From Porphyridium purpureum (Eukaryota; Rhodophyta; Bangiophyceae; Porphyridiales; Porphyridiaceae): DNA of 64,000 nt. The notes under the pieces are model-generated. The model saw nothing but the letters and a program-made list of their open reading frames with translations, did not search any database and was not told the origin of the DNA. The position numbers and the translations under genes were made by a program. Shown here in pieces: positions 36,522 through 46,000 of this stretch. Positions within the stretch are counted from its first letter, which is position 1, and each line of letters starts with the position of its first letter. The stretch spans positions 930,001 to 994,000 of the forward strand of contig VRMN01000002.1 in NCBI GenBank assembly GCA_008690995.1. The letters run 5' to 3'.

Positions 36522-38516
36522 ATGAGGTTTGTAGAGGGAGGAGAGGGAGGGGAGGAGGAGGGTGCTGGGGGGAGGACAGAAGGACGGTGGGGGTGGGTGG
36601 ATGGTGAGGATGGAGGTGTGGTGGTGCGCTGTGGTGGCACGCAGCGTCGCAGGGCATCGCGGGCTGAGCAGGTCGCGCCGTTGCGCGCGAGTGTCGCCGC
36701 CGCCGTGCAGCCGAGCGCGCGCGGTCGCTCCGCCGTCGCGCCGGCGTCCGCGTCGGCCGCCGCAGCGGGATCGGAGACTGGCGCGCAGGCGAGCAGGGCG
36801 GCCGTCGTGCCAGACGTGCCCGCGGCAGCCCGCGACGGCCATGACCACAAGCTGGCGTCCAGTAAGCGCGTAGGAGGGAAGAAGGCGGCGTCCGAATCCA
36901 CGCAGCATGCGGCGCGTGGAGCAAGCAGTGGCGTCGAGTCGAAGCGTGGCGCGGAAGGCCAGAGACGGCTGCGCGAGTTGCAGCAGGAAGGGAGCGAAAC
37001 GCTCGAGCTGGAGCATCTGGATGATCAGATGCACGCTCCCAAGCTGCCCGTGTGGCTCGGCCGAAAACACAAGGAAGAGTCAAAGGCAAAAATTGGGCGC
37101 GCAAACAAAGGTAAGGTTCCTTGGAACAAGGGCCTCAAGCATTCAGAGGAGACGCGGCAGAAGATCGCGGCGAGCACGCGCGCCGCCATGGCAAAAGGAA
37201 AGGTAAGAGACAAGCTCGCAAGTGCCGCGAAGGGCAAGCGACATTCGGAGGAGACCCGCGCTAAAATCAAGGCGTCGCTAGCGCGGCGAAGGCGTGAAAT
37301 AGAGATAGTGAAAGGAGTAGCGCCCTCTTTGAAAACGGGTCGAGAAGCAGCGTTGAGTCTGGCATTGAAAAATGGATTGAAATCCAAAATCGGCGCGGTG
37401 CCAGAAGACCTGCTTCTCCCGCGCAATGGCCTCAGGCGAAGAAAGCAGACGAACACAGGCAGCCGCGTGACAGCGTTTCATTGGGCGCCAGAAGTGTGTG
37501 AGACCGTGCGCGCGGACTTGCAGCGCATGTGGAGTGATCCCAAATTGCGCAGAGAGCTCAACGCGCCTGTTGTGCGAAAAGAATCGCGAACTGCAGATGA
37601 AGGCTCATCCTCGGGGTTATGGCGCAGTACGCCAATGAAAGAGGAGACGAAGAAAAAGTTGTCGGAACGAATCAAAGCCATGTGGGCCGACCCTGAATAT
37701 CGCGAGCGGGTGGCCAAGGGCCTTGCGGAGCGCAAAATGCGCGAAGAGCACTTGAAGCGCAACGATCCGCTATATCGGCAATCGAAATTGCTCTCTGAGA
37801 GTCACCGCGAGAAGATCCGCCAGAGCCTACGGCGCAAACACCGAGAAAGACAGGCTGAGCTAGAATCAAGCGGTGTGTCTGAGAAATCACGGGCGCCGCA
37901 AAGGAGAAGCGCTCATGAATCACGTGATTTGAACGGCAGGCTGAACGATGGTCGCCGTGTGAGTCAGGGATCTGGCGGGCGTCGCCTGAAAGGCAAGACG
38001 GACTCAGAAGTGATAGATGCCGTGACATTCTTTAGGGATAACTCAGCGGAAGAGCAGAATTTTGTGGAATCCCTGCAGGCTAGCGGGATTCTTCCACCAC
38101 TGGGTGATGGCGAGATGAGTGCACGGGCAGTACCATTGACCGGAGGACCAGAAGAAGTTTCTGCCCAGATTATGGAAAATGACATGAGCGGCAGCCACAC
38201 TGATATACTGAATGGTCTTGATGTTGATTTGGATATTTATGATTCGCAGGCCGAGCAAGAGAAGCTGGTCGCGTCGGAAGATAACAGTGCGTCGCCGACG
38301 ATCCGCACTGAGCAGGAGAACGTTCCGGCGGTCGACGGCATCGATGTTGGCCCACGCATTGAGGCCGAAGAAGACGAGGGGATCGAGTATGTGAGCGAGA
38401 GTGAGTATGAGACTGACGAAGACGATTGGGATTCGGAGAGTGATTCTGATTTGGAGCACGCCGATTTCGTCCTCGCAGAGCTGCGCCTTTCCTTCGCGAG
38501 GAATGACGCACACTAG
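36522..38516 (+). CDS. NUMOD3-motif protein with acidic C-terminus
   Basis: The protein has 664 aa. Several copies of the NUMOD3 helix motif occur, for example G-L-K-H-S-E-E-T-R-Q-K-I near 203, G-K-R-H-S-E-E-T-R-A-K-I near 242, M-K-E-E-T-K-K-K-L near 372 and L-S-E-S-H-R-E-K-I-R near 424. Two W-x-D-P motifs lie between them (W-S-D-P, W-A-D-P). NUMOD3 is known as a DNA-binding module of homing endonucleases and also occurs alone in plant and algal proteins. No endonuclease domain is present here. The last ~60 residues are strongly acidic. The first ~30 residues translate a G-rich tract and could be leader sequence, but no later ATG suits. A DNA-binding or organelle role is a guess. Confidence 0.75.
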   Translation: MRFVEGGEGGEEEGAGGRTEGRWGWVDGEDGGVVVRCGGTQRRRASRAEQVAPLRASVAAAVQPSARGRSAVAPASASAAAAGSETGAQASRAAVVPDVPAAARDGHDHKLASSKRVGGKKAASESTQHAARGASSGVESKRGAEGQRRLRELQQEGSETLELEHLDDQMHAPKLPVWLGRKHKEESKAKIGRANKGKVPWNKGLKHSEETRQKIAASTRAAMAKGKVRDKLASAAKGKRHSEETRAKIKASLARRRREIEIVKGVAPSLKTGREAALSLALKNGLKSKIGAVPEDLLLPRNGLRRRKQTNTGSRVTAFHWAPEVCETVRADLQRMWSDPKLRRELNAPVVRKESRTADEGSSSGLWRSTPMKEETKKKLSERIKAMWADPEYRERVAKGLAERKMREEHLKRNDPLYRQSKLLSESHREKIRQSLRRKHRERQAELESSGVSEKSRAPQRRSAHESRDLNGRLNDGRRVSQGSGGRRLKGKTDSEVIDAVTFFRDNSAEEQNFVESLQASGILPPLGDGEMSARAVPLTGGPEEVSAQIMENDMSGSHTDILNGLDVDLDIYDSQAEQEKLVASEDNSASPTIRTEQENVPAVDGIDVGPRIEAEEDEGIEYVSESEYETDEDDWDSESDSDLEHADFVLAELRLSFARNDAH

Positions 38517-38679
38517 TCGACGCCTTCAAGACGAAAGGTCTGCTCATGACAGTAGCATTTTCTTTTTATGTTCTTGTGTAAAGACACGCGTGCGTCGTGA
38601 AAGGTCGAACCGTGGAGAAGGATCTTGTTCGGCGATCCTCCATGGTCGCGTTCAATATGGAACCCACGCTGCGCATCCG

Positions 38680-41040
38680 TCAATGATTCAATCCCCTCCT
38701 CTGCAGATATCCGGATTTGGACGCCATTTCACCCGACAGATCCATATCAAGCATATCAATTGAGCTTGCCACGAAACGAGGCGGGCCATGCCCCGATGCG
38801 CGCTGTCTTGGCCAGTGGAAAGATCGTTTTCCTAAATGCTCCATTTGCATCGCAAACCCGTCCAGAGAAAAATACCACGCCGCACCTGGCTGGAGTGTCG
38901 CGCTTTGAACAAGCGCAAAGACACGATTCGAACTGTCTGACGCATGACGTGGCCGTTCAGCCAGCGGAACTGGCGTCCAAATATAAATTCTGCGGCAGTC
39001 GTCTTGTTCTGCAGCCACACACACGACAACACCCAAACCCAGCGCAGACCATTCGTGTGGTCGAGTCGGAAGGACACCCACAGGGCCACAAAGAATGCCT
39101 ACAAAGGTATCCAGTAAGCTGTCGAGACGCTGGGGCATTGTGTCGTCGCATGAGACACTCCCATTTTTGCCAAAGTCCTCGCATGACGCGCCGTCGTTGT
39201 CCAGCAGAAAGCACTTGTGCAGCTGAGTGCTGTGTACACTGTACAGAGCCGTGCCTGGCGAACGAAAGTAGCTGAAGAAGAGCGCATCGCGTGTGAGCTT
39301 CGCGGAATGTGTGCTCCGCCTCTCTTGAACAATATCATGCGTATTCCATGACGTCGCGAAAACAGAAAAGGGTGTCAAACTATGTCCCAGATCCAACATG
39401 TCGCCTTCCTTTCCGGATAAATCGACAACACACGTTGCTTGCGACGGCAGCTTTTCCAGCAGCCACGAGATCATCTCTGCACCAAAGCCCGTGATCCAGC
39501 CTGGTGTGTTGATGAAAACCAAGCATGAACGACCGCGCCTCCGCTGGTTCGCAGTACACGTGGCCAAAAGAGAGCTCACTGCTTCCATGTACGGCTGCGG
39601 AAAGGAAGACGGAGAAAACCCGCCAACAAAGCGTGCGTCAATCATTTCGTGTTTCGTGTACGAACACCATGCAGGGCTTAAGATTGGCGTGGTGATTCTG
39701 TTCAAGGACACAAAACCAGGCGCTGTCATTTCGGACTGGCCCGTGTCCACGTCCAACCACAGCAAATCTACGTCAGCCAAACTGCGCGATATCTCACTGG
39801 TTTGAAAGCATAGCGCGCGAGTCGCTAGTGAGCGCATGAGCATCGATTTCCCGGATTGCTTTGGACCCACACACATCCAGTACTGAGCAGGTGCGCGGTC
39901 GTCGACTGCCGACGCGGCCTCCAAATTCTGCTGCAATTTGCTCGCCATTGCATCCCAACCTTGCCATAGGTGGAAACGCGCACTTAGTTTCGAGTCGGAG
40001 TCTGTTAGACTGCTGCTTTCTGAGCCAGACGCCCTTTCCTTCACAGTTGGACTTGAAGCGTTCGAAACGACCTGGACGATCATTGAATTTAAACATTCAC
40101 AAGCCGAAATCCCGTCCAGACTGCGCAGCAATGGTGTGTACTTGTGCGACTCGGCAAACGGCTCTAAAAACTCACACATGACGAGCGCCGACACTAAGTT
40201 TTGTGGATTCAATTGAGATGATGGACCTGTCGATGATGACGTCCAGTGCCACCTTTCCAAATGAGACTTAATCTGTTCTATTCTGTGAGGGTCAGCAATC
40301 TCCCGGTTCAGGGCGCGAAACATGTGCTCGTCTCGTTTATGCTGGCCGCTTTGGTCGCACTTCGACGAGACCGTCATCTCGACGGCATAACTAGTGTACG
40401 GCGAGGAATACAGAGGCAAGAAGGTTTGCATCGGCCCCAAAGGGCACCCCAAAATATCAACACAGCCCATGAGAATTTTGATGCGCGCCCGGCCGTACAA
40501 TCTCAATTTCGTCCCTCTTGCAAGAACCAACAGCACGGAATCCCGATGCGCAAGTTTTCGCTCCGGTGCTGAAGTCGTCGAGTTGAAATGTGATGGCTCG
40601 AGCATATCTTTCAGCTCGCACACGTAGTGTCTTATGGTCAAGCTGGAGCTACTCGCCGCCCTCTTGCCTTGTGGAAGCACCGAGACATGATCATCTGGTC
40701 CCCGAACGGAAGAGACAGCATGGCTAGCATGGACTTTGTTGCCCGATGCGCTTTGGTCTTCGGCAGCGGAACCGGAAAGCGGATCTGACCTCGGCACTGA
40801 AGGTATTGTCCCCACGAACCCATAATCCTCCACTTCGGATCCTGCCTCACGAGCTGGCGATCCTGTCGCAAATTGCGTCTTGGTCGATTCGGCCCTTGCG
40901 CGGCGCCGCAAGCTTGTTTTGGCGATCGACCCCTCTAAAGATCCCGTGTCATTGTTGGAGGGACGACGGCGTGTGTGACTGCTTCTGGTGGCCTTGCCAA
41001 ACCCGCGACCGAGCACGTGTGAGGCGCGCCATGACTTCAT
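38680..41040 (-). CDS. NOL9: Polynucleotide 5'-kinase Grc3/NOL9
   Basis: The protein has 786 aa. The Walker A motif G-P-K-Q-S-G-K-S is at about residues 390-397. It is followed by L-L-W-L-D-V-D-T-G-Q-S-E and A-P-G-F-V-S-L, which match the Grc3 Y-L-D-x-D-x-G-Q-S-E and P-P-G-x-x-S-L boxes. Further on come R-F-V-G-G-F-S-P and F-I-N-T-P-G-W-I-T-G-F-G. The family phosphorylates RNA 5' ends during rRNA spacer processing with Las1. The N-terminal ~170 residues are basic and Ser-rich. The start is the ATG in M-K-S-W-R-A-S. The frame stays open upstream into repeat copy B, so the true N-terminus is not fully settled. Confidence 0.88.
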   Translation of the reverse strand: MKSWRASHVLGRGFGKATRSSHTRRRPSNNDTGSLEGSIAKTSLRRRARAESTKTQFATGSPAREAGSEVEDYGFVGTIPSVPRSDPLSGSAAEDQSASGNKVHASHAVSSVRGPDDHVSVLPQGKRAASSSSLTIRHYVCELKDMLEPSHFNSTTSAPERKLAHRDSVLLVLARGTKLRLYGRARIKILMGCVDILGCPLGPMQTFLPLYSSPYTSYAVEMTVSSKCDQSGQHKRDEHMFRALNREIADPHRIEQIKSHLERWHWTSSSTGPSSQLNPQNLVSALVMCEFLEPFAESHKYTPLLRSLDGISACECLNSMIVQVVSNASSPTVKERASGSESSSLTDSDSKLSARFHLWQGWDAMASKLQQNLEAASAVDDRAPAQYWMCVGPKQSGKSMLMRSLATRALCFQTSEISRSLADVDLLWLDVDTGQSEMTAPGFVSLNRITTPILSPAWCSYTKHEMIDARFVGGFSPSSFPQPYMEAVSSLLATCTANQRRRGRSCLVFINTPGWITGFGAEMISWLLEKLPSQATCVVDLSGKEGDMLDLGHSLTPFSVFATSWNTHDIVQERRSTHSAKLTRDALFFSYFRSPGTALYSVHSTQLHKCFLLDNDGASCEDFGKNGSVSCDDTMPQRLDSLLDTFVGILCGPVGVLPTRPHEWSALGLGVVVCVAAEQDDCRRIYIWTPVPLAERPRHASDSSNRVFALVQSATLQPGAAWYFSLDGFAMQMEHLGKRSFHWPRQRASGHGPPRFVASSIDMLDMDLSGEMASKSGYLQRRGLNH

Positions 41041-41134
41041 CGCCGCGGACAAGCCCGGAGTTGAATCTACGAACCACGAACCATTGATGAGCGCTTCCAA
41101 AATCCAACAACCTCGGACGACTTGCAAAGCACGG

Positions 41135-41790
41135 TGAGGTGAGTGTGAGACGACGAACGCCCAGAAGGGCTGCTGCGAGTGAGACTCGAGCGACGGCGTA
41201 AGGCAATGGAATAGATATTCAAATGACGAAAAAGGCCACGGCGGCGCCTGCGGCAAGGGTGGGACTGGCAGCGCTGTGCGTTGCGCCGTGCCGTGCCGTA
41301 AATCCTGTACTTCGCGCACTTACGCAACCTAAAGGAAGAGCGATAAACGAACCTGGCCGTGATCCTCGTGCGCGGGTATGACGGCAGTCTGCTGTGTACG
41401 TTTGAGGTTTCCTCTTTCATTTGGTAGCGTGACGACAAGCTCCGCTCCAAGGCCGCGCGTCAGATCGCCCGCAGGCGCCACGACCTTTTCTTTGACGCTG
41501 CTTCCGCTCAAGGGCGCCCCGACGCGACGCCGAGTAAGCTTCGGTCTACGAGGCGCACATGTCCAGGACCTTTAGCGTTCGCGGAATGATCCCGGCCAAT
41601 CCGAGTGGCCCTTAGCTGTTCGCGTGTAGCTCCGCGGCATGCAGTGCAAGTCTGAGCCTGGATGTCAGAACGGCGCCAAGAAACTTGCATGGCGGAAATA
41701 CTTTGAGGCGTTGGGCATCTCGGTGCCCTGCTTCGGGACCTCGCCCTTCTGGTCTGGTAGCGGCCCGGACCGCGATAAAGTTTCGAGTCT
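41135..41790 (+). repeat. Decayed duplicated sequence, copy B
   Basis: This is the partner of the sequence at 28260-28910, in the same orientation and again lying just upstream of a minus-strand gene start (Grc3, ~95 bases). Best preserved is the piece from 41350 to 41790. It encodes, in plus-strand segments, L-A-V-I-L-V-R-G-Y-D-G, K-L-R-S-K-A-A-R-Q-I-A-R-R-R-H and Y-F-E-A-L-G-I-S-V-P. It is broken in several places. The copies differ greatly in nucleotides but much less in these peptides, so they probably diverged while still coding. Family unknown. The rest of the gap (41791-41979) shows nothing. Confidence 0.65.
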
Positions 41791-41979
41791 CGCGAGAAAC
41801 GCGAGGTAAGGGTCAAGCGAAAACAGAACAATATCATCACAAAAGAAGGTGCTTCACTCGACAACATGAATTAATGGGTTAAATTTCTCCGAACGACAAG
41901 AATGAGCGCGGCGCAGGACGATACCGTGGCACAGACACCGGGCGCACGCTCGTCGCGGACGAGACGCCTCTGCGAAAGA

Positions 41980-42930
41980 TCAGAGCAGCGCGCCCAGCAT
42001 CTCGCGAAGGCCAATGGAGCCTTTCGGATGCATGTCTTCGTCTTCGGCAATGTACAGGTGCATTAGTTCATTGTCGACCATGGCGGTGCATACGTCTGCC
42101 CAACTTGCCAGCGTGCTTGCATACACACAGTTGCTGTTCATGAGGGTCTGCAAAAGCACTTTCTTCTCCTTGGTGGTTGTCACCGTCGCCTCGACGGTGT
42201 CCGCGGACTTGCGCAAGTAGTGAAGCACGGTGTCCTGCAGGTCGAGCCATGTCGACTCGTGTATGTAGAGTAGCTTTGAGTCGAATCCAGAGATAGAGTC
42301 CACCAATTTGCCGGTGTTCTCGTCGACGACTGCGGCGAACTCGGCGTTCTTTTCAATGAGCGTGTTGAATGCCTGGATCGCGGTCACGTTGGAATTGACG
42401 GTGAGGACGGGTTCCATGTTTCCAAAGTCGGCGACTTTTGGGTTCCGGAGCGGCGCGGGGAGTTTGTGGAAGACGTACGACAGAATTTGCCACCCGTCGA
42501 GCACATTCAGCAACTTGGTACTGTTGGGCCCGCCAAACACCGCTAGGTAGTGCACTTTCCGCTCGACCATTGTCTTTGCGGCTTGGTACATGGTGTCGGA
42601 CTCCTTAATGGACACGAACGGGTGTCGTTTGGAGCGGTTGATGGCGTCTCTCGCTGTGTAGCCGGAGACTGGCGCGTCGTCGTTTTCGTCTGCGCCGTCG
42701 TCTTCCGGGGAGGACAGGATAGTGGTGAGCACGTCGACGACGTCGATGAACCCGATCCACTTCTTCTCAGCGGCGCTGTACACCGGCGCGATGAGCGAGT
42801 TGTGCTTCTGCAGGAGCGCGAACACGGTGCTGAGCGAGTCGCCCTCTGCGACGACGACGAGCTCGCGCGGGTCCTGCTGCAGCGCGCTTCCCGCCGGCAC
42901 GTCGTGCATTGACTTTTCCTCCGTCACCAT
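41980..42930 (-). CDS. Four-CBS-domain protein, AMPK-gamma/SNF4-like
   Basis: The protein has 316 aa and about four CBS motifs. The first (residues ~22-85) has I-A-P-V-Y and W-I-G-F-I-D-V-V-D-V-L. The second covers ~95-160 and the third ~175-240. The last ends in G-S-I-G-L-R-E-M-L. Length and order match AMPK gamma subunits and plant CBSX-type relatives that sense adenine nucleotides. I chose the ATG at 42930; the frame extends to 42960 only with GTG. A functional link to the CIPK/AMPK-like kinase at 11 kb is possible but not shown by position. The adenine-binding Asp residues cannot be assigned with confidence. Confidence 0.82.
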   Translation of the reverse strand: MVTEEKSMHDVPAGSALQQDPRELVVVAEGDSLSTVFALLQKHNSLIAPVYSAAEKKWIGFIDVVDVLTTILSSPEDDGADENDDAPVSGYTARDAINRSKRHPFVSIKESDTMYQAAKTMVERKVHYLAVFGGPNSTKLLNVLDGWQILSYVFHKLPAPLRNPKVADFGNMEPVLTVNSNVTAIQAFNTLIEKNAEFAAVVDENTGKLVDSISGFDSKLLYIHESTWLDLQDTVLHYLRKSADTVEATVTTTKEKKVLLQTLMNSNCVYASTLASWADVCTAMVDNELMHLYIAEDEDMHPKGSIGLREMLGALL

Positions 42931-43668
42931 CGTGCCCGTCCCGTCCTCCTCCCCCCCCACCCTCTTGCCTCTCCCTCACTACAAACGCACTTGCCCAATC
43001 CGTCAGCCGCACCGCACCCAACCCCCCCACCTCTCCCACCTTCCTTCACCTGTCAAGCGACCAACTGTCTGCAGATAAATGTATCACGTGGCCACCGCCA
43101 TGCCGGGCTGACTGACAGCCGCGCCAGCTTATGCGCGGTAGTGTTCTGTGCAGGCGGTACAGCGGGGGTGCGTGTTGCGCGTGGGTCGCGTGTTGATACG
43201 CACGCGACGCGCGTTGCTATAAAACGGGAATGGAACGCAATGAAACGGGCGTTCGCGCCTCGCAATGCATCGAAGCATACATTGACGCATACATTTACTA
43301 GGAGCTTGTGCGTCTTTGTGAAGGGAGAATCGAATAGAGAGAGAGAGAGGGAGGCGCCCGTAGTGAATGAGGCGGGGAGAGAGGAGGGAAGGAGGAGGGG
43401 AAATAAGGGAAGGAGGATAAGGGTGAAATAGCTGAGTGGAAAAGAGATGCGTAGGGGTGTCGGCGGTGTCGGGGGTGTCGGGGGTGTTGGGGGGGTGAGT
43501 GCGGTGGAGGAGAGGAAAGGTGGTGGAGGGGGGAGGGAATTGAGATGAAGCGGGTAGGAGTGGGAGCACGGAGTGAAGGATCAGCATAGGGAGCGACGCA
43601 GACAGCGTAGAAAAGGGGTCGAAAGGAAAGGGCGACGGGGCAAAGGAGTGTAGGAGGCGAGCACGAGC
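42931..43668. promoter_or_regulatory. Divergent promoter region with G-rich leader
   Basis: On the side of the CBS gene the plus strand is C/T-rich (42930-43060). On the other side, 43335-43430 is almost pure purine on the sense strand of the coiled-coil gene. At 43454-43498 there are tandem GGTGTCGG-type units with many GGG runs, a candidate G-quadruplex. No gene is supported; a long antisense open frame here is judged spurious. Confidence 0.5.
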
Positions 43669-45819
43669 ATGGACTTCTCGAGCTTGATGTATGGGGGGAG
43701 TGGCGCGCCGGGCGGGAGTGCGGGCGTGGGTGCGGGCGGGGCTGACGCCGGCGGGAAGGTGGCGAGCCGGCTGCACGCGTTCGCACCGGCCGTCGAGGAA
43801 ATGCGCGCCAGTGTGCGCAGCGTGAATAGCGACGCGTACATTGGGCGAGCGGGAACCGAGACGAGCGCGGAGGCGCGCAGCTCGAAGGCCAGTGAGGCTG
43901 GCGCGGACGCGGTGAGCATGCAGCAGCTGCAGGCGGGAGTCAGGGCGGGCGCCGATGGAAGGCTGCCCGAATTGTCTGATTCCCATCAAGCCGCGCGCCT
44001 CCACAGGATCAACCGGCAGCTCTCCAGGAGCATGATTCTGGAGCAGTCCAAAGTGCCTGGTGGCGCATCCGATCGAAGCGTGTCGCAGGGCACCACCATG
44101 CCCGCCTCGACGGGTGCAGAAAAGCACAGCGCGCTGCCCTTGCCAGATGGATACTCGAGCAGCAAGGTGCTCGCGCGCCCGGAAGTGGACTTTGCCTCGC
44201 TGATGTCTGACTTTCGTCCCCCGGACTCTCCATCCTTTGGACAAGCGCCGTATTCGTTCGTGGGACAGCGCACGGAGGACACTCCCAATGGTCGCCCATC
44301 ACCAGCATCTGGCATGGCAGAATCCAACCAGGACAGCCCGATGCCATTTCAGTTGCACGCGGGCTTTCGCGAATTCTCAGACGAACGGTACACCCCCGGC
44401 AGCGCGGCACCACTCAGTGCACTGTATGCGAAGGGTGCAGGGGAGGAGCGTTTTGCAAGCGCGATGGGCGCCGGTGCATCCATGCAAGGTCCACTCCGCG
44501 GTCCCGCGGCGAATGATGTCAGAGCCGGCCCAAGCCCGTTGGGTGGTGATCCTCAGATGAGTCCTCCACCGCAAGCCGTCTCGCCTGGATTTGAGCAGCA
44601 GGCTGTTTACAGCAATGGGCCTAAGATTCCTGCTGCCGCTGCTGCTAATTATGAGGTTTTCGAAAGCGAGATCATGACACTGGAAGACGAACTGAACCAG
44701 GCCTACCACGAGCGTACGCAGCTCGAGGCCGAATTGATGCGCTTGCAGGATCAAAATATGATTGTGCAGAGACGCGCGACGGAGGCAGAAGCGAATGTCC
44801 AGATTGAAGCAAATCGCGCGGACGCAGCGAAGAAGAGTCTGCGAGAGTGCATGACTCGGCTTGATGAACTTGAAAGTAAGTTGTCGCTTTCGGCTGGAGG
44901 GCAGTCTACGTCCCGAGATGCGGACTCGCGGCTGCGTGCAGAACTCGCACAGGCGCGCGCGCGCAGCGTTGAACTTGAAGGGACGGTGACGGCGCTTCAG
45001 CGTGAATTGGGCAAGCTCGACGCGCAAAGCAAAAGCACAGCACTTTTGGAGGAGAAGCTTGATGCTCTGCAGAAAGAGCGCTTGGAGCTTGCTGGCTCGT
45101 CTTCTCAGCTAGCGAAAATGGAATCTGAATTTGCCCGGTTGCAAGCTCGTCTTGCGAGCACCGACAAGGACGCGGTAGAGCTACGAGAGAAGCTAGGGGT
45201 ATCGCAAAGCGAAGGCGGTAAGCTCCGCGATGAGCTCAGAGCCAATGATCATGAAATCAAGAAACTGCGGGAGGAATCTGCCAAGCTTTTATTTGACGCA
45301 GAGAACCGAATTGAATTGCTCACGCATGAGGTCCAAACGCTGAAAAGGGCCCTGGCAAGCTGTGAGGCAGTGATTGGGGAGAAAGGAGGCGAAGCGTACG
45401 CAGAGCGCATGAAAGCAATTATGAGCGAGCACGAAGGGCTGCTGGCAGAGAACAAGCGCAATGAGGCCATAATTGCGGATCTGCAGGCGCGCGAGAGTGC
45501 ACTATTGGGTGTGCTGCGAGATCTTGAAATGCAAGTGCGAGATCGCGGGATGGCGCCAATCTCGCAAGAAGGAGCCGCGGAAGTGAGCTTTGGCGGAGTG
45601 CGCGCACGCTCTGGTAGCGCGGGCGCTGCCCATTCACGAGGCAATGGGCCACTTGGGGCTCTGTTTGCGCTGTCCATGCGAGGAATTCGATTCGCTGTTG
45701 CAGTGACTGTGGTTGGTGTCGCTGTGGTGGCCTGCGTCAAGGCAGCTGAGCAGGGCTTGTCCAAAATGGATACAGGCACAGAGACGAAGGAGACAGAGAG
45801 TAAGCAGAATAGTGAGTAG
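43669..45819 (+). CDS. Tail-anchored coiled-coil protein, golgin-like
   Basis: The protein has 716 aa. Residues 1-330 are Gly/Ser/Pro-rich and disordered. Residues ~335-635 form a long coiled coil with heptads rich in Leu, Glu, Ala and Arg. A single hydrophobic segment, F-A-V-A-V-T-V-V-G-V-A-V-V-A-C-V, lies about 30 residues from the end. This layout fits a tail-anchored Golgi tether such as golgin-84 or CASP, but no specific golgin motif is seen. The N-terminus M-D-F-S-S-L-M recurs as V-D-F-A-S-L-M near residue 172, which may be a short binding motif. The coding call is firm and the function is inferred from shape only. Confidence 0.8.
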   Translation: MDFSSLMYGGSGAPGGSAGVGAGGADAGGKVASRLHAFAPAVEEMRASVRSVNSDAYIGRAGTETSAEARSSKASEAGADAVSMQQLQAGVRAGADGRLPELSDSHQAARLHRINRQLSRSMILEQSKVPGGASDRSVSQGTTMPASTGAEKHSALPLPDGYSSSKVLARPEVDFASLMSDFRPPDSPSFGQAPYSFVGQRTEDTPNGRPSPASGMAESNQDSPMPFQLHAGFREFSDERYTPGSAAPLSALYAKGAGEERFASAMGAGASMQGPLRGPAANDVRAGPSPLGGDPQMSPPPQAVSPGFEQQAVYSNGPKIPAAAAANYEVFESEIMTLEDELNQAYHERTQLEAELMRLQDQNMIVQRRATEAEANVQIEANRADAAKKSLRECMTRLDELESKLSLSAGGQSTSRDADSRLRAELAQARARSVELEGTVTALQRELGKLDAQSKSTALLEEKLDALQKERLELAGSSSQLAKMESEFARLQARLASTDKDAVELREKLGVSQSEGGKLRDELRANDHEIKKLREESAKLLFDAENRIELLTHEVQTLKRALASCEAVIGEKGGEAYAERMKAIMSEHEGLLAENKRNEAIIADLQARESALLGVLRDLEMQVRDRGMAPISQEGAAEVSFGGVRARSGSAGAAHSRGNGPLGALFALSMRGIRFAVAVTVVGVAVVACVKAAEQGLSKMDTGTETKETESKQNSE

Positions 45820-46000
45820 GGCCCGAAGAGCAACCTCCCTTGTATTTCAATTGTTTTTTAATTTTCATCTGGGAGCACGCGCTTCGATTTTGATCAGTTC
45901 AAGTGGATGTCGTACGCGGAAAGGGGAAACCACGCGAACCAAAGTCCAGCGAAACAATTCCACAACAAGTCTAGAGCTAAAGTGATAGAGAGCTGCTCGG

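Noticed and set aside
35938-37104. 388-residue open frame antisense across the USP14-NUMOD3 gap
   Set aside because: It is dominated by Arg, Pro and Leu from C/T-rich leader sequence and antisense NUMOD3 codons, with no homology features.
43129-44244. 371-residue minus-strand frame across the CBS/coiled-coil gap
   Set aside because: It is the complement of the purine-rich leader and of the Gly-rich start of the coiled-coil gene, and has no domain or conserved pattern.
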